From an uncultured SAR86 cluster bacterium (GTDB lineage: Bacteria; Pseudomonadota; Gammaproteobacteria; Magnimaribacterales; D2472): a stretch of DNA of 40,725 nucleotides. Shown here in pieces: positions 16,103 to 25,499 of this stretch (positions are counted from its first letter, which is position 1; each line of letters begins with the position of its first letter). Position numbers and translations under genes: made by a program. Under the pieces are notes generated by a model. The model searched no databases. It was not told the DNA's origin and saw only the letters and a program-made list of their open reading frames with translations. The stretch lies in contig CABYCL010000011.1 of assembly GCA_902517505.1 (NCBI GenBank), forward strand, positions 1-40,725, given 5' to 3'.

Positions 16103-17317
16103 TTATTTGTCTAGTTCAAACTCCTCATGAAGCACTTGTACTGCTTTATCAACTAGAGACTCATCAATAACCATTGTTATTTTAATTTCAGAAGTACATA
16201 TTATTTGTATGTTTACATCCTTTTCTGAAAGAGCTTTGAAAGCTCGGCTTGCAACACCGGCTTGTGATCTCATACCAACTCCAACAAGTGAAACTTTTGC
16301 AATATCTGAGTTAACTATTAAATCTCTATACTCAACATCTTCTTTTATATCTTCAATAACTGAATTGACTGTTTCTTGATCTTCTGAAGAGACTGTAAAG
16401 GTGAAATCTGTTTTACCATCAACACTTACGTTTTGAACAATGACATCTACCTCAACATCAGCATCACTTATTGGCCCAAGAATCTTAAAAGCTGTTCCAG
16501 GAATATCTCCAACTCCATGTAAAGTAAATTTAACTTGGTTTTTCTGAGAGGCTATCCCAGATACCAATGCATTTTCCATAGTATCTTCCTTTAATGAAAT
16601 TAATGTTCCGTTCCCATTATTAAAGCTTGATAATACTCGAACAGGAACATTATATTTATTTGCAAACTCTACAGCTCTAGTTTGTATGACTTTTGCACCC
16701 TGTCCAGCAAGCTCAAGCATCTCTTCCATTGTAATCGAATCTAATTTTTTTGCATTCGGTACAATTTTTGGATCAGTAGTAAATATACCATCTACGTCAG
16801 TATAAATGTCGCATCTTTTTGCTTTAACTTGAGCAGCAATTGCTACAGCCGTTGTATCTGATCCTCCTCTGCCTAGAGTAGTAACATCCCCTGTTTCAGT
16901 TATGCCTTGGAAACCAGTAATAATTGGAATAGTATCTTCTTCTAGAACTTCTAATATTTTTTTTGCATCAACATCTAAAATTCTTGCTTTTGAAAATGAA
17001 TCAGTAGTTCTCATTGAGATTTGTGATGCAGAATAAGATTTAGCTTTAAGACCTTTTGAATGTAAGGCCATTGCCAATAAAGCTGAACTTATTGTCTCCC
17101 CAGTTGCTACTAATGCGTCAAACTCCCTTTTATTTGGATTTTCACTAAAATTTTTTGCTAAATTGACTAACTTATTTGTTTCGCCTGCCATAGCAGAGAC
17201 AACAACCACAATCTTATTTGATTGGGATGCATTTTTAATAATGTCTGCTACAGCATCTATTCTTTCTACTGAGCCGACAGAAGTGCCTCCAAACTTTTGA
17301 ACAATAATTTCAGACAT
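16103..17317 (-). CDS. lysC: Aspartate kinase
   Basis: Phosphorylates aspartate at the head of the lysine, threonine, methionine and diaminopimelate pathway. 404 residues, the standard monofunctional length. The N-terminal kinase motif VQKFGGTSVGSVERI is intact, followed by VVVSAMAGETNKL, GRGGSDTTAVAIA and DIYTDVDGIFTTDP. Two C-terminal ACT domains are present (from about residue 260; GVGMRSQAGVASRAFKALSEKDVNIQ and ICTSEIKITMVID). These ACT domains normally bind lysine and/or threonine, so feedback control is expected by family. It follows alaS by 7 bp and abuts the dihydroorotase gene. The alaS-lysC pair is a conserved gammaproteobacterial order. Confidence 0.97.
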   Translation of the reverse strand: MSEIIVQKFGGTSVGSVERIDAVADIIKNASQSNKIVVVVSAMAGETNKLVNLAKNFSENPNKREFDALVATGETISSALLAMALHSKGLKAKSYSASQISMRTTDSFSKARILDVDAKKILEVLEEDTIPIITGFQGITETGDVTTLGRGGSDTTAVAIAAQVKAKRCDIYTDVDGIFTTDPKIVPNAKKLDSITMEEMLELAGQGAKVIQTRAVEFANKYNVPVRVLSSFNNGNGTLISLKEDTMENALVSGIASQKNQVKFTLHGVGDIPGTAFKILGPISDADVEVDVIVQNVSVDGKTDFTFTVSSEDQETVNSVIEDIKEDVEYRDLIVNSDIAKVSLVGVGMRSQAGVASRAFKALSEKDVNIQIICTSEIKITMVIDESLVDKAVQVLHEEFELDK

Positions 17318-17324
17318 ATTATTT

Positions 17325-19901
17325 TTATTTTTCGAGGGATTTTACTGAATTTGGGATAGAAGTCACGAATTCTTTTAAATTTTCAGTTTCGCCAGCTCCT
17401 TGAGCAAAATCAGCCCTTCCACCACCTGAGCCATCAATATCACCAGATAGTTTTGAAATGACATCTTTAGCTGATAAAGAATCAGTTAAATTTGAAGTTA
17501 CACCGCATACTAGTGCAACTTTATTACCAGTTGTAGATAAGATCACTACGCATATTTTTTCATTAGTATTTTTTTGTTCATCAACCAGGTTCCTCAAATC
17601 TTTTGTATTATCAATCTCCACCTGTTCTATTATTAACTTCCAATCATTAATTTCATGAGTTTCTGATACAACAACAGATTTTTTTGAAGTTTTATTATTT
17701 GAACCTTTCTTAAGTTTTTTATTTTCTTCTATTAACACTTTAATTTTTTCATTAACAAGATCAGCAGGAACATTTAATGTATTTTGGAGCGATAAATTTA
17801 TATCTCTTATTTGCTTGATATGCTCTAAAGATTTCATTCCTGCAACAGCTTCTATTCTTCTTATTCCAGAAGCAACACTTGATTGATTGGTAATAATAAA
17901 GAACCCAATATCTCCAGTTCTTTGAACATGCGTTCCACCACATAACTCTACAGAGTAAGAATTTTCACCCATTGTAAGAACTCTGACATCATCATCATAT
18001 TTTTCACCAAACAATGCCATCGCACCTGATTTCATAGCATCATCAAGTTTCATTAACTCAGTTTTGACCTCTAAATTATTCAAAGCTTCTTTATTGACAA
18101 TCGATTCTATTTTTGAGATCTCATCTTGAGTAAGTGGTTTTGAGTGAGAAAAATCAAATCTTAGTTTATTTTCATCAACTAAAGATCCTTTTTGTTGAAC
18201 ATGGTCTCCCAACACCTCTCTTAAGGCAGCATGAACTAAATGAGTAGATGAGTGATGGATAGCAATTGCCGCCCTTTTTTCCTTTTCAACGCTCATTTTA
18301 ATTACTTCACCAGTTTTGATTTTTCCTTTTTCAACAACGGCTTTATGAATAAACACTTTACCTTGCTTCTTACAATCTAAAATATTACCAGTAGCTGATT
18401 TAGATGCAAACTTTCCTTTATCCCCTATTTGTCCTCCAGATTCTGCATAAAATGGAGTTTGATTACATGCTATAAAGATTTCATCTTTGTTCTTTGCAGT
18501 ATCAACTCTTTCTTGGTCTTTCCAAATTACTAATATTTTGGAATCTGATTCTAAATCTTCATATCCTAAAAATGTGGTTTCTTCAATCCCTGAGGCTGCT
18601 GGAAGAGATGAAACAAAACTACTCGACGCTTTTGAGGTCTGTTTTTGTTGATCCATACATTCATTGAAACGGTTTTCATCTATTTCAAGTTCTTTTTCTC
18701 TTGCAATATCTGCTGTTAAATCAAACGGGAATCCATATGTATCATGAAGTTTAAAAACCACGTCTCCAGATAATATCTTATTAGACATTTTTGAAATTGT
18801 TTCTTCTAATATATCAATACCGATTTCTAATGTTTCAAAGAATTTAACTTCCTCATTTTTAATTAATTTTGTTATTTCTTTTTGCTTTGACTTTAATTCA
18901 GGATATGCGGAACTCATAAGCTTTATTAAATCTTTAACTAAAAGATGTATGAAAGGTTTTTTTGCACCGATCTTATATCCATGTCTTATACCTCTTCTCA
19001 TGATTCTTCTTAAAACGTAACCTCTACCTTCTTTTTCTGGAATTACGCCATCAGATAATAAAAAAACACTGGAACGAATATGATCAGAAATCACTTTATG
19101 TGATGTGCTACCTTCATTGCCAAGAAGTTTTTCCGATGCCTCAATTAAATCTTTAAAAACATCTGTTTCATAGTTTGAATTAACTCCTTGAAGCACAGCA
19201 GCAATTCTCTCTAATCCCATTCCAGTATCAACAGATGGTTTTGGTAGTGGCTCCATCTGCCCGTTTTCATCTCTATTGAATTGCATAAAAACTAAATTCC
19301 AAATTTCTATAAATCTATCTCCTTCATCGCCTTCTGCTCCTGGAGGTGTTCCCTCGATATGCTCTCCATGATCATAAAAAATTTCAGAGCATGGGCCGCA
19401 AGGACCTGTATCACCCATAGACCAAAAGTTTTCTTCATCTCCTAGTCTTGCTATTTTGTTTGGTTCAACCCCTATAATTTTTTTCCATATCTCTTCTGCT
19501 TCATCGTCATCTTTGTAAACAGTAATCCATAGTTTATCTTTATCTAATTTAAGAACTTCAGTTAAGAATTCCCAAGCATACTTAATAGCATCTTCTTTAA
19601 AGTAATCTCCAAAACTAAAGTTTCCTAACATTTCAAAAAAAGTATGATGCCTGAGTGTGTATCCTACGTTTTCTAAATCATTATGTTTTCCACCTGCTCT
19701 GATACATCTTTGAGACGATGCAGCTCTTTTATAATTTTTGCTTTCTGTCCCTAGAAATACATCTTTAAATTGAACCATTCCAGCATTTGTGAAAAGTAAT
19801 GTTTCATCATTATTTGGGACTAAAGAGCTTGAAGATACAACCTCATGACCTTTTGAATTAAAAAAATTTAAGAATAATTTTCTAATTTTGTTAGTTTTCA
19901 T
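17325..19901 (-). CDS. alaS: Alanyl-tRNA synthetase
   Basis: Class II synthetase of 858 residues (E. coli 876), complete. Motif blocks are seen in order: SSSLVPNNDETLLFTNAGMVQFKDVFLG near the N-terminus, RCIRAGGKHNDLENVGYTLRHHTFFEMLGNFSFGDYF, and WNLVFMQFNR with VDTGMGLERIAAVLQG. The editing domain has HHSSTHLVHAAL (HxxxH) and the C-terminal Cys-His in CGGTH. The C-terminal C-Ala domain ends with GSGGGRADFAQGAG. Its start overlaps the end of the gamma-carbonic-anhydrase gene by 11 bp, so translation may be coupled. recA/recX, often upstream in relatives, are not here. Confidence 0.98.
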   Translation of the reverse strand: MKTNKIRKLFLNFFNSKGHEVVSSSSLVPNNDETLLFTNAGMVQFKDVFLGTESKNYKRAASSQRCIRAGGKHNDLENVGYTLRHHTFFEMLGNFSFGDYFKEDAIKYAWEFLTEVLKLDKDKLWITVYKDDDEAEEIWKKIIGVEPNKIARLGDEENFWSMGDTGPCGPCSEIFYDHGEHIEGTPPGAEGDEGDRFIEIWNLVFMQFNRDENGQMEPLPKPSVDTGMGLERIAAVLQGVNSNYETDVFKDLIEASEKLLGNEGSTSHKVISDHIRSSVFLLSDGVIPEKEGRGYVLRRIMRRGIRHGYKIGAKKPFIHLLVKDLIKLMSSAYPELKSKQKEITKLIKNEEVKFFETLEIGIDILEETISKMSNKILSGDVVFKLHDTYGFPFDLTADIAREKELEIDENRFNECMDQQKQTSKASSSFVSSLPAASGIEETTFLGYEDLESDSKILVIWKDQERVDTAKNKDEIFIACNQTPFYAESGGQIGDKGKFASKSATGNILDCKKQGKVFIHKAVVEKGKIKTGEVIKMSVEKEKRAAIAIHHSSTHLVHAALREVLGDHVQQKGSLVDENKLRFDFSHSKPLTQDEISKIESIVNKEALNNLEVKTELMKLDDAMKSGAMALFGEKYDDDVRVLTMGENSYSVELCGGTHVQRTGDIGFFIITNQSSVASGIRRIEAVAGMKSLEHIKQIRDINLSLQNTLNVPADLVNEKIKVLIEENKKLKKGSNNKTSKKSVVVSETHEINDWKLIIEQVEIDNTKDLRNLVDEQKNTNEKICVVILSTTGNKVALVCGVTSNLTDSLSAKDVISKLSGDIDGSGGGRADFAQGAGETENLKEFVTSIPNSVKSLEK

Positions 19902-20421
19902 TTTCCTTCATTAACTTCTTATATTTCTTATAATTTTCAATGTAGTGTTTAGCGCCAATAGAAACAACGCTCTGTTCTTCTTCATTAAGAGTTTTTTTAA
20001 CTTTTCCAGGAATACCTAAAACCATAGATCCATCTGGAACTTCCATTCCCTCTGTTACTAATGCTTTGGAGCCGATGATACAGTTTTTTCCTATTTTTGC
20101 TCCATTTAGTACTACAGAACCTATGCCTATTAAGCTTCCATCCCCTATTGTGCATCCATGAAGCATAGCCATATGACCAACAGTTACCATTTTACCTACT
20201 GAACATGGAAAACCTGGGTCTGTATGAATTATTGCTCCGTCCTGAACGTTAGAACCTTCTCCAATATGTATGGGTTCATTGTCAGCTCTCAAAACTGAGT
20301 TAAACCAGATGCTAGCATCTTTAGCTAACTTAACTTCGCCAATTACAACGGCAGTTGGAGCTATCCAAAAATTATCTCCATCTGTTTCAATTTTTTTATC
20401 TCCTAAATCAATATTCATCAT
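19891..20421 (-). CDS. Gamma-carbonic-anhydrase-like hexapeptide-repeat protein
   Basis: A 176-residue left-handed beta-helix protein of the YrdA/PaaY/gamma-carbonic-anhydrase group. Hexapeptide repeats run through the middle (for example VGHMAMLHGCTIGDGSLIGIGSVVLNGAKIG as successive turns). The metal histidines lie in IIHTD and in VGHMAMLHGC, matching the three-His zinc or iron site of the family. The C-terminal helix EQSVVSIGAKHYIENYKKYKKL is typical. Members may hydrate CO2 or act as acyl/CoA hydrolases, so activity is uncertain. It overlaps nudL by 14 bp and alaS by 11 bp, implying coupled translation. The start is a double ATG at 20421/20418. Confidence 0.9.
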   Translation of the reverse strand: MMNIDLGDKKIETDGDNFWIAPTAVVIGEVKLAKDASIWFNSVLRADNEPIHIGEGSNVQDGAIIHTDPGFPCSVGKMVTVGHMAMLHGCTIGDGSLIGIGSVVLNGAKIGKNCIIGSKALVTEGMEVPDGSMVLGIPGKVKKTLNEEEQSVVSIGAKHYIENYKKYKKLMKENEN

Positions 20422-21007
20422 ATGTCCTAATTAAATCAAAATTGGTTTTAATTGAAGCATCAAAGCAAATATTTAAAAAGTCAGCAGCAATCATCGCAGT
20501 TAAGCCCCATATTCGGTTTCCATTATAAACCCAACTTGGTATATATACTTTTAAATTACTTCTTTTAAATTCTTTATAACTAATATTTGATTTATCTAAC
20601 AAAAAGCTTATTGGGACATTAAATATTTCATCTATTTCATAATTACCTTTAAATTCCTGGGGATTACAAAGAATTCCTACAAAAGGATGGACTTCAATCT
20701 TATGTCTAGATAATAAAAAATTTAATCTTCCCAATTTTTCAATATTATTTAAATCTAAATTTATTTCTTCGTTTGATTCTCTAAGCGCAGTATCGTAAAG
20801 ACTTGAATCATTTTCTTCCCACATACCGCCAGGGAAACTAACTTCACCTGAATGAGTCGAAAGATTTGAAGATCTTTTGGTAAATAAAAGTTTATATTCT
20901 CCATCTCTTTCATCTTCTAAAAGAATAATTAAAACTCCAGCTTTTTTGTTCTTGGTTTTATCAATTAGATTTATTTGTTCAAGTTTTTGTTTTATGCTGT
21001 CTAACAT
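20408..21007 (-). CDS. nudL: Nudix hydrolase, CoA pyrophosphatase type (NudL-like)
   Basis: A 199-residue Nudix protein. The Nudix box region reads FPGGMWEENDSSLYDTALRE then SNEEINL, with the REx2EE core intact. FPGG and the block VHPFVGIL, plus the C-terminal WGLTAMIAADFL, match the NudL/CoA-diphosphatase group (E. coli YeaB), which cleaves coenzyme A to phosphopantetheine and 3',5'-ADP. The final Gly of the consensus box is Asn here, a small departure. It is first in the minus-strand run nudL-gCA-alaS-lysC-pyrC and is divergent from the zinc-ribbon Nudix gene, across 52 bp. Confidence 0.85.
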   Translation of the reverse strand: MLDSIKQKLEQINLIDKTKNKKAGVLIILLEDERDGEYKLLFTKRSSNLSTHSGEVSFPGGMWEENDSSLYDTALRESNEEINLDLNNIEKLGRLNFLLSRHKIEVHPFVGILCNPQEFKGNYEIDEIFNVPISFLLDKSNISYKEFKRSNLKVYIPSWVYNGNRIWGLTAMIAADFLNICFDASIKTNFDLIRTYDEY

Positions 21008-21059
21008 ATAGATAAGTTTAACTTCTTAAGTATCTATATTCTTTAATTAAGGAAGAAAA

Positions 21060-21596
21060 TTGAAATATTGTTCTAATTGTGGGAGTTCAAATTTGGAATT
21101 TATGATTCCAGAGCATGACAATATTAAAAGATATTGTTGTCAAGATTGTGGCTCTATCTTTTATACAAACCCAAATAATGTAGTTGGGGCACTATGTATT
21201 AGAAACAAAAAAATATTGATGGCAAAAAGAGACATTAATCCTCGTAAGGGCTTGTGGACACTTCCTGCAGGATTTATGGAAAATGCTGAGACATTACAAG
21301 AAGGCGCACTAAGAGAAACGTTTGAAGAAACAGGTTCAAAAGCCAAAATCAAAATGGCTTACTCTATGTTTAGTCTTCCTCATATCAATCAAGTACATAT
21401 GTTCTTTTTAGCCGATCTTTTAGATGATAATTATGGGCCTACTTTTGAAAGCTCTGATGTAAAACTTTTTGATATAGATGAGATTTTATGGGATGAAATA
21501 GCCTTTCCAACCGTTAAAAAAACCCTTGAATACTATATTGAAGATCTAAAAAATGGTGAGTTCATCTTTAGAGAAGAAAATATTAAGCTTTGGTAA
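21060..21596 (+). CDS. Zinc-ribbon Nudix hydrolase (NudC-like)
   Basis: A 178-residue protein with an N-terminal zinc ribbon (Cys4, Cys7, Cys27, Cys30 in YCSNCG...CQDCG) and a perfect Nudix box GFMENAETLQEGALRETFEETG. The zinc-ribbon plus Nudix layout is like NADH pyrophosphatase NudC, but the protein is shorter than NudC (about 257). The SQPWPFPxS-type NADH motif is not visible, so the nucleotide substrate is open. The start codon is TTG at 21060, supported by AAGGAAG a few bases upstream and by the ribbon beginning directly after it. The stop is immediately next to the convergent purL stop. Two unrelated Nudix genes thus face away from each other across a 52-bp gap. Confidence 0.9.
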   Translation: MKYCSNCGSSNLEFMIPEHDNIKRYCCQDCGSIFYTNPNNVVGALCIRNKKILMAKRDINPRKGLWTLPAGFMENAETLQEGALRETFEETGSKAKIKMAYSMFSLPHINQVHMFFLADLLDDNYGPTFESSDVKLFDIDEILWDEIAFPTVKKTLEYYIEDLKNGEFIFREENIKLW

Positions 21597-24500
21597 TTAT
21601 GAATCGTCGCTAAATTTCTTAGCATTCACAAAAATTTGCATCCATGGAGAAAACTCTTTCCAGCCAATGTTATGCCAACTCATTTGAACCTTTCTAAAAA
21701 CTCTTTCTGGATGGGGCATCATGACAGTAACTCTTCCATCAGAAGCTGTAATACCAGTTATACCTTTAGGAGAACCGTTAGGATTAATAGGATATTTTTC
21801 AGTTGAGTTTTCTGATGAATCAACAAAACGCATTGCAATTTGATCAGCTTTTTCTAATTTTTCTAAATTATTATCAGTAAAAAAAGCTCTTCCTTCTCCA
21901 TGAGCAGATGCAACTGGAATCATCCAATCTTCCATACCGTCTAAAAGAACCGATTGAGTTTTTGAAATTTTCACTTGAACTAATCGAGCCTCAAACTGAT
22001 CAGAAAAATTTCGTTCAAAACTTGGCCAATTATCTGCACCTGGAATAATATCTTTTAAATTAGATAGCATCTGGCACCCATTACAAACACCAAGCGTAAA
22101 TACATTCTTGTTATTAAAAAATTCTTGGAACTGATCTTTTACACTGTTGTTATACAAAATAGTTTTTGACCAACCTCCTCCAGCACCAAGAACATCTCCA
22201 TATGAAAAACCACCACATACCGCCATGCCTTCGAATTCTTTTAAATTTACTTCTCCATCAAGAAGATCTTGCATGTGAATATCGTGAGCGCTGAATCCAG
22301 CCAAAGTGAAGGCAGCCGCCATTTCATTTTGACCATTTACACCTTGCTCTCTGAGGACAGCAACTTTGGGTTTTATTGCTTTTAAATTAACTTGTTTTAG
22401 CTGTGACTCATCAAATGAGATATTGCTTTGAAGTCCTATATGATCTTTATCCTCTAATAAACTAAGTTCAGAATCAGCTACTTCTTTGTTATCTCTTAGA
22501 GCTTGAATTGCGTGGGAGGTTTCTCTCCAAATTTTTTCAAGCTTTATGATTGATTTGTTAAATATATTTTTTTCATTATTTACTATTAAAAAATCTTTAT
22601 CTGAAATCTTTGCGATCTCTTTTACAAAAAGATTGTCCTTTTCAAGAATAGATATGACTTCACTTTTATCATCATCTTTAACCTGAATCACAAAACCTAT
22701 CTCTTCTGAAAAAATAAAGCTGTTAATATCTGAAACGCTGCCTAAATTTAATGTCATTCCCACTTTTTTTGTAAAACACATTTCTAAAAGGCTTGTGATT
22801 AAACCTCCGTCAGAAATGTCATGCATGGAAAGTATTTGTTGATCTTTAACTAAGCCTTGGATCGATGTAAATAAATTATTAAATTTCTTCGTGTCTTCTA
22901 TATCAGGAGTATTTTCATATTTAGACTCTGTTACCTCGGAAAAAATTGATCCTGCTAATCTATTATTTTCATCCAACTTAATTAATAAAATAGCGCTATC
23001 TTCATCTAGATTTAATTCAGGAGTAACCGCAACAGATACATCTTCAACTGGCGCCATCGCAGTTACAATTCCAGATAAGGGGCTTGAAACTTCAAGTTCA
23101 TCATTTTTTTCAGACCATTTTGTCCTCATTGATAAAGAGTCTTTTCCCACAGGAATTGAAACATTAAGATCAATACTTATCTTTGATAACGCTTCAACGC
23201 CATATCTTAGTGCTGCATCATCATTATTTTCTCCAGAAGCTGCCATCCAGTTTGCTGATACCTGAACATTATTTAGACCTGTAATGACTACTCCAGCCAT
23301 ATTAGTAAGAGCTTCTCCTAATGCCATACGCATTGAAGCTGCTGGATTCGTTAGCGCTAGTGTAGGCTTTTCACCAATAGATATAACTTCACCGCTATTT
23401 GAAGTGAATGACCTTAAGCTTAGAGAATAATCAGAAACAGGAACTTGATATGGTCCAATAAATTGATCTCTAGCAACCATACCTCCTACACTTCTATCGC
23501 CTATTGTTATTAAAAAAGATTTTGAAGCCACTGTTGGATGCTGAAGAATTTTAAGTATTGATTCTTCAAGGTCATAATCTTCAGATTTATTTTCGTTAAT
23601 GCCAGCTTGAATATCATCGGTGATATGCATCTCTGTTATTGGTAAATCTCCAAAAAGCATTGATAGAGGAACATTAACTGGATAGTTATTGTTGTGATCA
23701 TCAAATAGTTTTACACTTTTTTCTTTCATGGTGTGACCAACAATTGCATATTCACATCTCTCTCTTAGGCATATCTTTTCAAATTCTTTTTGATTATTTT
23801 TGTTAATTGCCAAGACATATCTCTCTTGAGATTCGTTGGACCAAATTTCCATAGGAGACATAGATTTATCTGCATTAGGTATTTTTGATAACTCAATATA
23901 AACACCTAAATCAGAATCTTTAGCTAATTCTGGTATAGCATTTGATAGCCCTCCGGCACCTACATCATGAATAAATTCTATAAAGCTATCATCTTGAGAG
24001 GAACATCTATTAATTACTTCTTGGCATCTTCTTTCCATTTCTGCATTGTCTCTTTGGACAGATGCAAAATCTAAATCTTCATCACTTTCACCTGACGAAA
24101 CTGATGAGGCTGCTCCACCACCAAGACCTATCAACATTGCAGGACCACCTAAAACAACTACTAAGTAATCTTCTTCTATTTGTAGTTTAAAATTATTTCT
24201 ATCACGAATTTCACCAATTCCACCTGCTAGCATTATCGGTTTGTGATAACCAGTAGCTTTGTTATCTTCAAAGTCTGTTTCAAAACATCTAAAATATCCC
24301 AAAGTTGCAGGTCTTCCAAACTCATTATTAAATGCAGCTGCGCCTATAGGTGCTTCAATCATAATGTCTAGAGGTGAAGCAATTCTAGATGGCTTTCGCT
24401 CATCTTTTTCCCAAGACCTTTTTAAATTAGGAATTCTTAAATTAGAGACGTTATAACCAACTAATCCTACTTTAGGTTTAGCCCCTCTTCCCGTTGCCCC

Positions 24501-25436
24501 TTCATCTCTAATTTCGCCTCCTGATCCAGTTGATGCTCCTGGATAGGGTGAAATTGCCGTTGGATGATTATGGGTCTCAACTTTAATGGTTGAATTTAAA
24601 TCATCTTCAATAAATTCATATTCATTAGATTCATTTAAATTTAGTCTTTCTACTTTAGAACCTTTGGTAATTGCAGCGTTATCTTTGTATGCTGAAATTA
24701 TTCCATCTGGCGATGATTTGCTGGTCTCCTTAATTAAATCGAATAGTGTATTATTTTTTTGTTTGCCATTTATATTCCACTTAGCATTAAAAATTTTATG
24801 CCTACAATGCTCAGAATTTGCTTGAGCAAACATCATTAACTCTGCATCTGTAGGATTTCTTTTTTCTTGAGAATAAAAATCATAAAGGTAATCTATTTCA
24901 TCATTACTCATCGCAAAACCAAAAGATTTATTAGCTTTTTCAAGCTCAGATTTACCTTTATTCAAAATATCAATATGATTTAAAGATCTTGGACCATCTG
25001 ATGCGAATATATTTTTAAAATCATCATGATTTCTATATATTGATTGAGTCATCCGATCAAAAAACATTGAAAAATCAAGATTATCAAAATCAAGTTTCAA
25101 GTCAGCCCTAAATCCATACAATCTCTCAATCCTCGAGATATTTTTTAAGCCTACATTCTTTATAATGTCTTCTGTCTTAGATGACCATGGAGAAATAGTT
25201 CCCAACCTTGGCCCCACATAAAAATTAAATTGGTCATTGCTATCTTCAGCACAGAGAATATCTTTTATGCCTTCTTCATTGAACTGGTCAGAATCAGCAA
25301 GAACTATGTATATTTCATTAGAGTTAAATTCTGCATCTAATTGATTGGATTTATTGAATTGGTCCTTAATTTGAGCAAGCTTGGAACTTGAAAAACTTTG
25401 TTTGCCTTGAAATATAAAGTTTTTAGTCTTTGACAC
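21597..25436 (-). CDS. purL: Phosphoribosylformylglycinamidine synthase
   Basis: Large single-chain FGAM synthase (1279 residues; E. coli 1295), fourth step of purine synthesis: FGAR + Gln + ATP to FGAM. The order is N-terminal PurS-like region, linker, two AIRS-type halves, then a glutamine amidotransferase. Signature blocks include VKVETHNHPTAISPYPGASTGSGGEIRDEGATG (two adjoining stretches), HDVGAGGLSNAIPE and VGKDSLSM. The C-terminal amidotransferase has the nucleophile Cys in GVCNGCQML and HGEGRAFF/HPERVFR for the His/Glu. The start is GTG at 25436, preceded by TTAAAGAA. It is divergent from the MltF-like lipoprotein gene, the same arrangement as purL-mltF in E. coli. Confidence 0.98.
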   Translation of the reverse strand: MSKTKNFIFQGKQSFSSSKLAQIKDQFNKSNQLDAEFNSNEIYIVLADSDQFNEEGIKDILCAEDSNDQFNFYVGPRLGTISPWSSKTEDIIKNVGLKNISRIERLYGFRADLKLDFDNLDFSMFFDRMTQSIYRNHDDFKNIFASDGPRSLNHIDILNKGKSELEKANKSFGFAMSNDEIDYLYDFYSQEKRNPTDAELMMFAQANSEHCRHKIFNAKWNINGKQKNNTLFDLIKETSKSSPDGIISAYKDNAAITKGSKVERLNLNESNEYEFIEDDLNSTIKVETHNHPTAISPYPGASTGSGGEIRDEGATGRGAKPKVGLVGYNVSNLRIPNLKRSWEKDERKPSRIASPLDIMIEAPIGAAAFNNEFGRPATLGYFRCFETDFEDNKATGYHKPIMLAGGIGEIRDRNNFKLQIEEDYLVVVLGGPAMLIGLGGGAASSVSSGESDEDLDFASVQRDNAEMERRCQEVINRCSSQDDSFIEFIHDVGAGGLSNAIPELAKDSDLGVYIELSKIPNADKSMSPMEIWSNESQERYVLAINKNNQKEFEKICLRERCEYAIVGHTMKEKSVKLFDDHNNNYPVNVPLSMLFGDLPITEMHITDDIQAGINENKSEDYDLEESILKILQHPTVASKSFLITIGDRSVGGMVARDQFIGPYQVPVSDYSLSLRSFTSNSGEVISIGEKPTLALTNPAASMRMALGEALTNMAGVVITGLNNVQVSANWMAASGENNDDAALRYGVEALSKISIDLNVSIPVGKDSLSMRTKWSEKNDELEVSSPLSGIVTAMAPVEDVSVAVTPELNLDEDSAILLIKLDENNRLAGSIFSEVTESKYENTPDIEDTKKFNNLFTSIQGLVKDQQILSMHDISDGGLITSLLEMCFTKKVGMTLNLGSVSDINSFIFSEEIGFVIQVKDDDKSEVISILEKDNLFVKEIAKISDKDFLIVNNEKNIFNKSIIKLEKIWRETSHAIQALRDNKEVADSELSLLEDKDHIGLQSNISFDESQLKQVNLKAIKPKVAVLREQGVNGQNEMAAAFTLAGFSAHDIHMQDLLDGEVNLKEFEGMAVCGGFSYGDVLGAGGGWSKTILYNNSVKDQFQEFFNNKNVFTLGVCNGCQMLSNLKDIIPGADNWPSFERNFSDQFEARLVQVKISKTQSVLLDGMEDWMIPVASAHGEGRAFFTDNNLEKLEKADQIAMRFVDSSENSTEKYPINPNGSPKGITGITASDGRVTVMMPHPERVFRKVQMSWHNIGWKEFSPWMQIFVNAKKFSDDS

Positions 25437-25499
25437 TTCTTTAAGTCTGAAATATTGTATATAACAATTATAAAGTCTTTATATATTAAATAATTAAAA

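Noticed and set aside
25437-25499. The short MltF-like gene as a decayed pseudogene of full mltF
   Set aside because: It has its own intact lipoprotein signal directly joined to the catalytic domain, and the 63-bp gap to purL holds no remnant of the missing domain.
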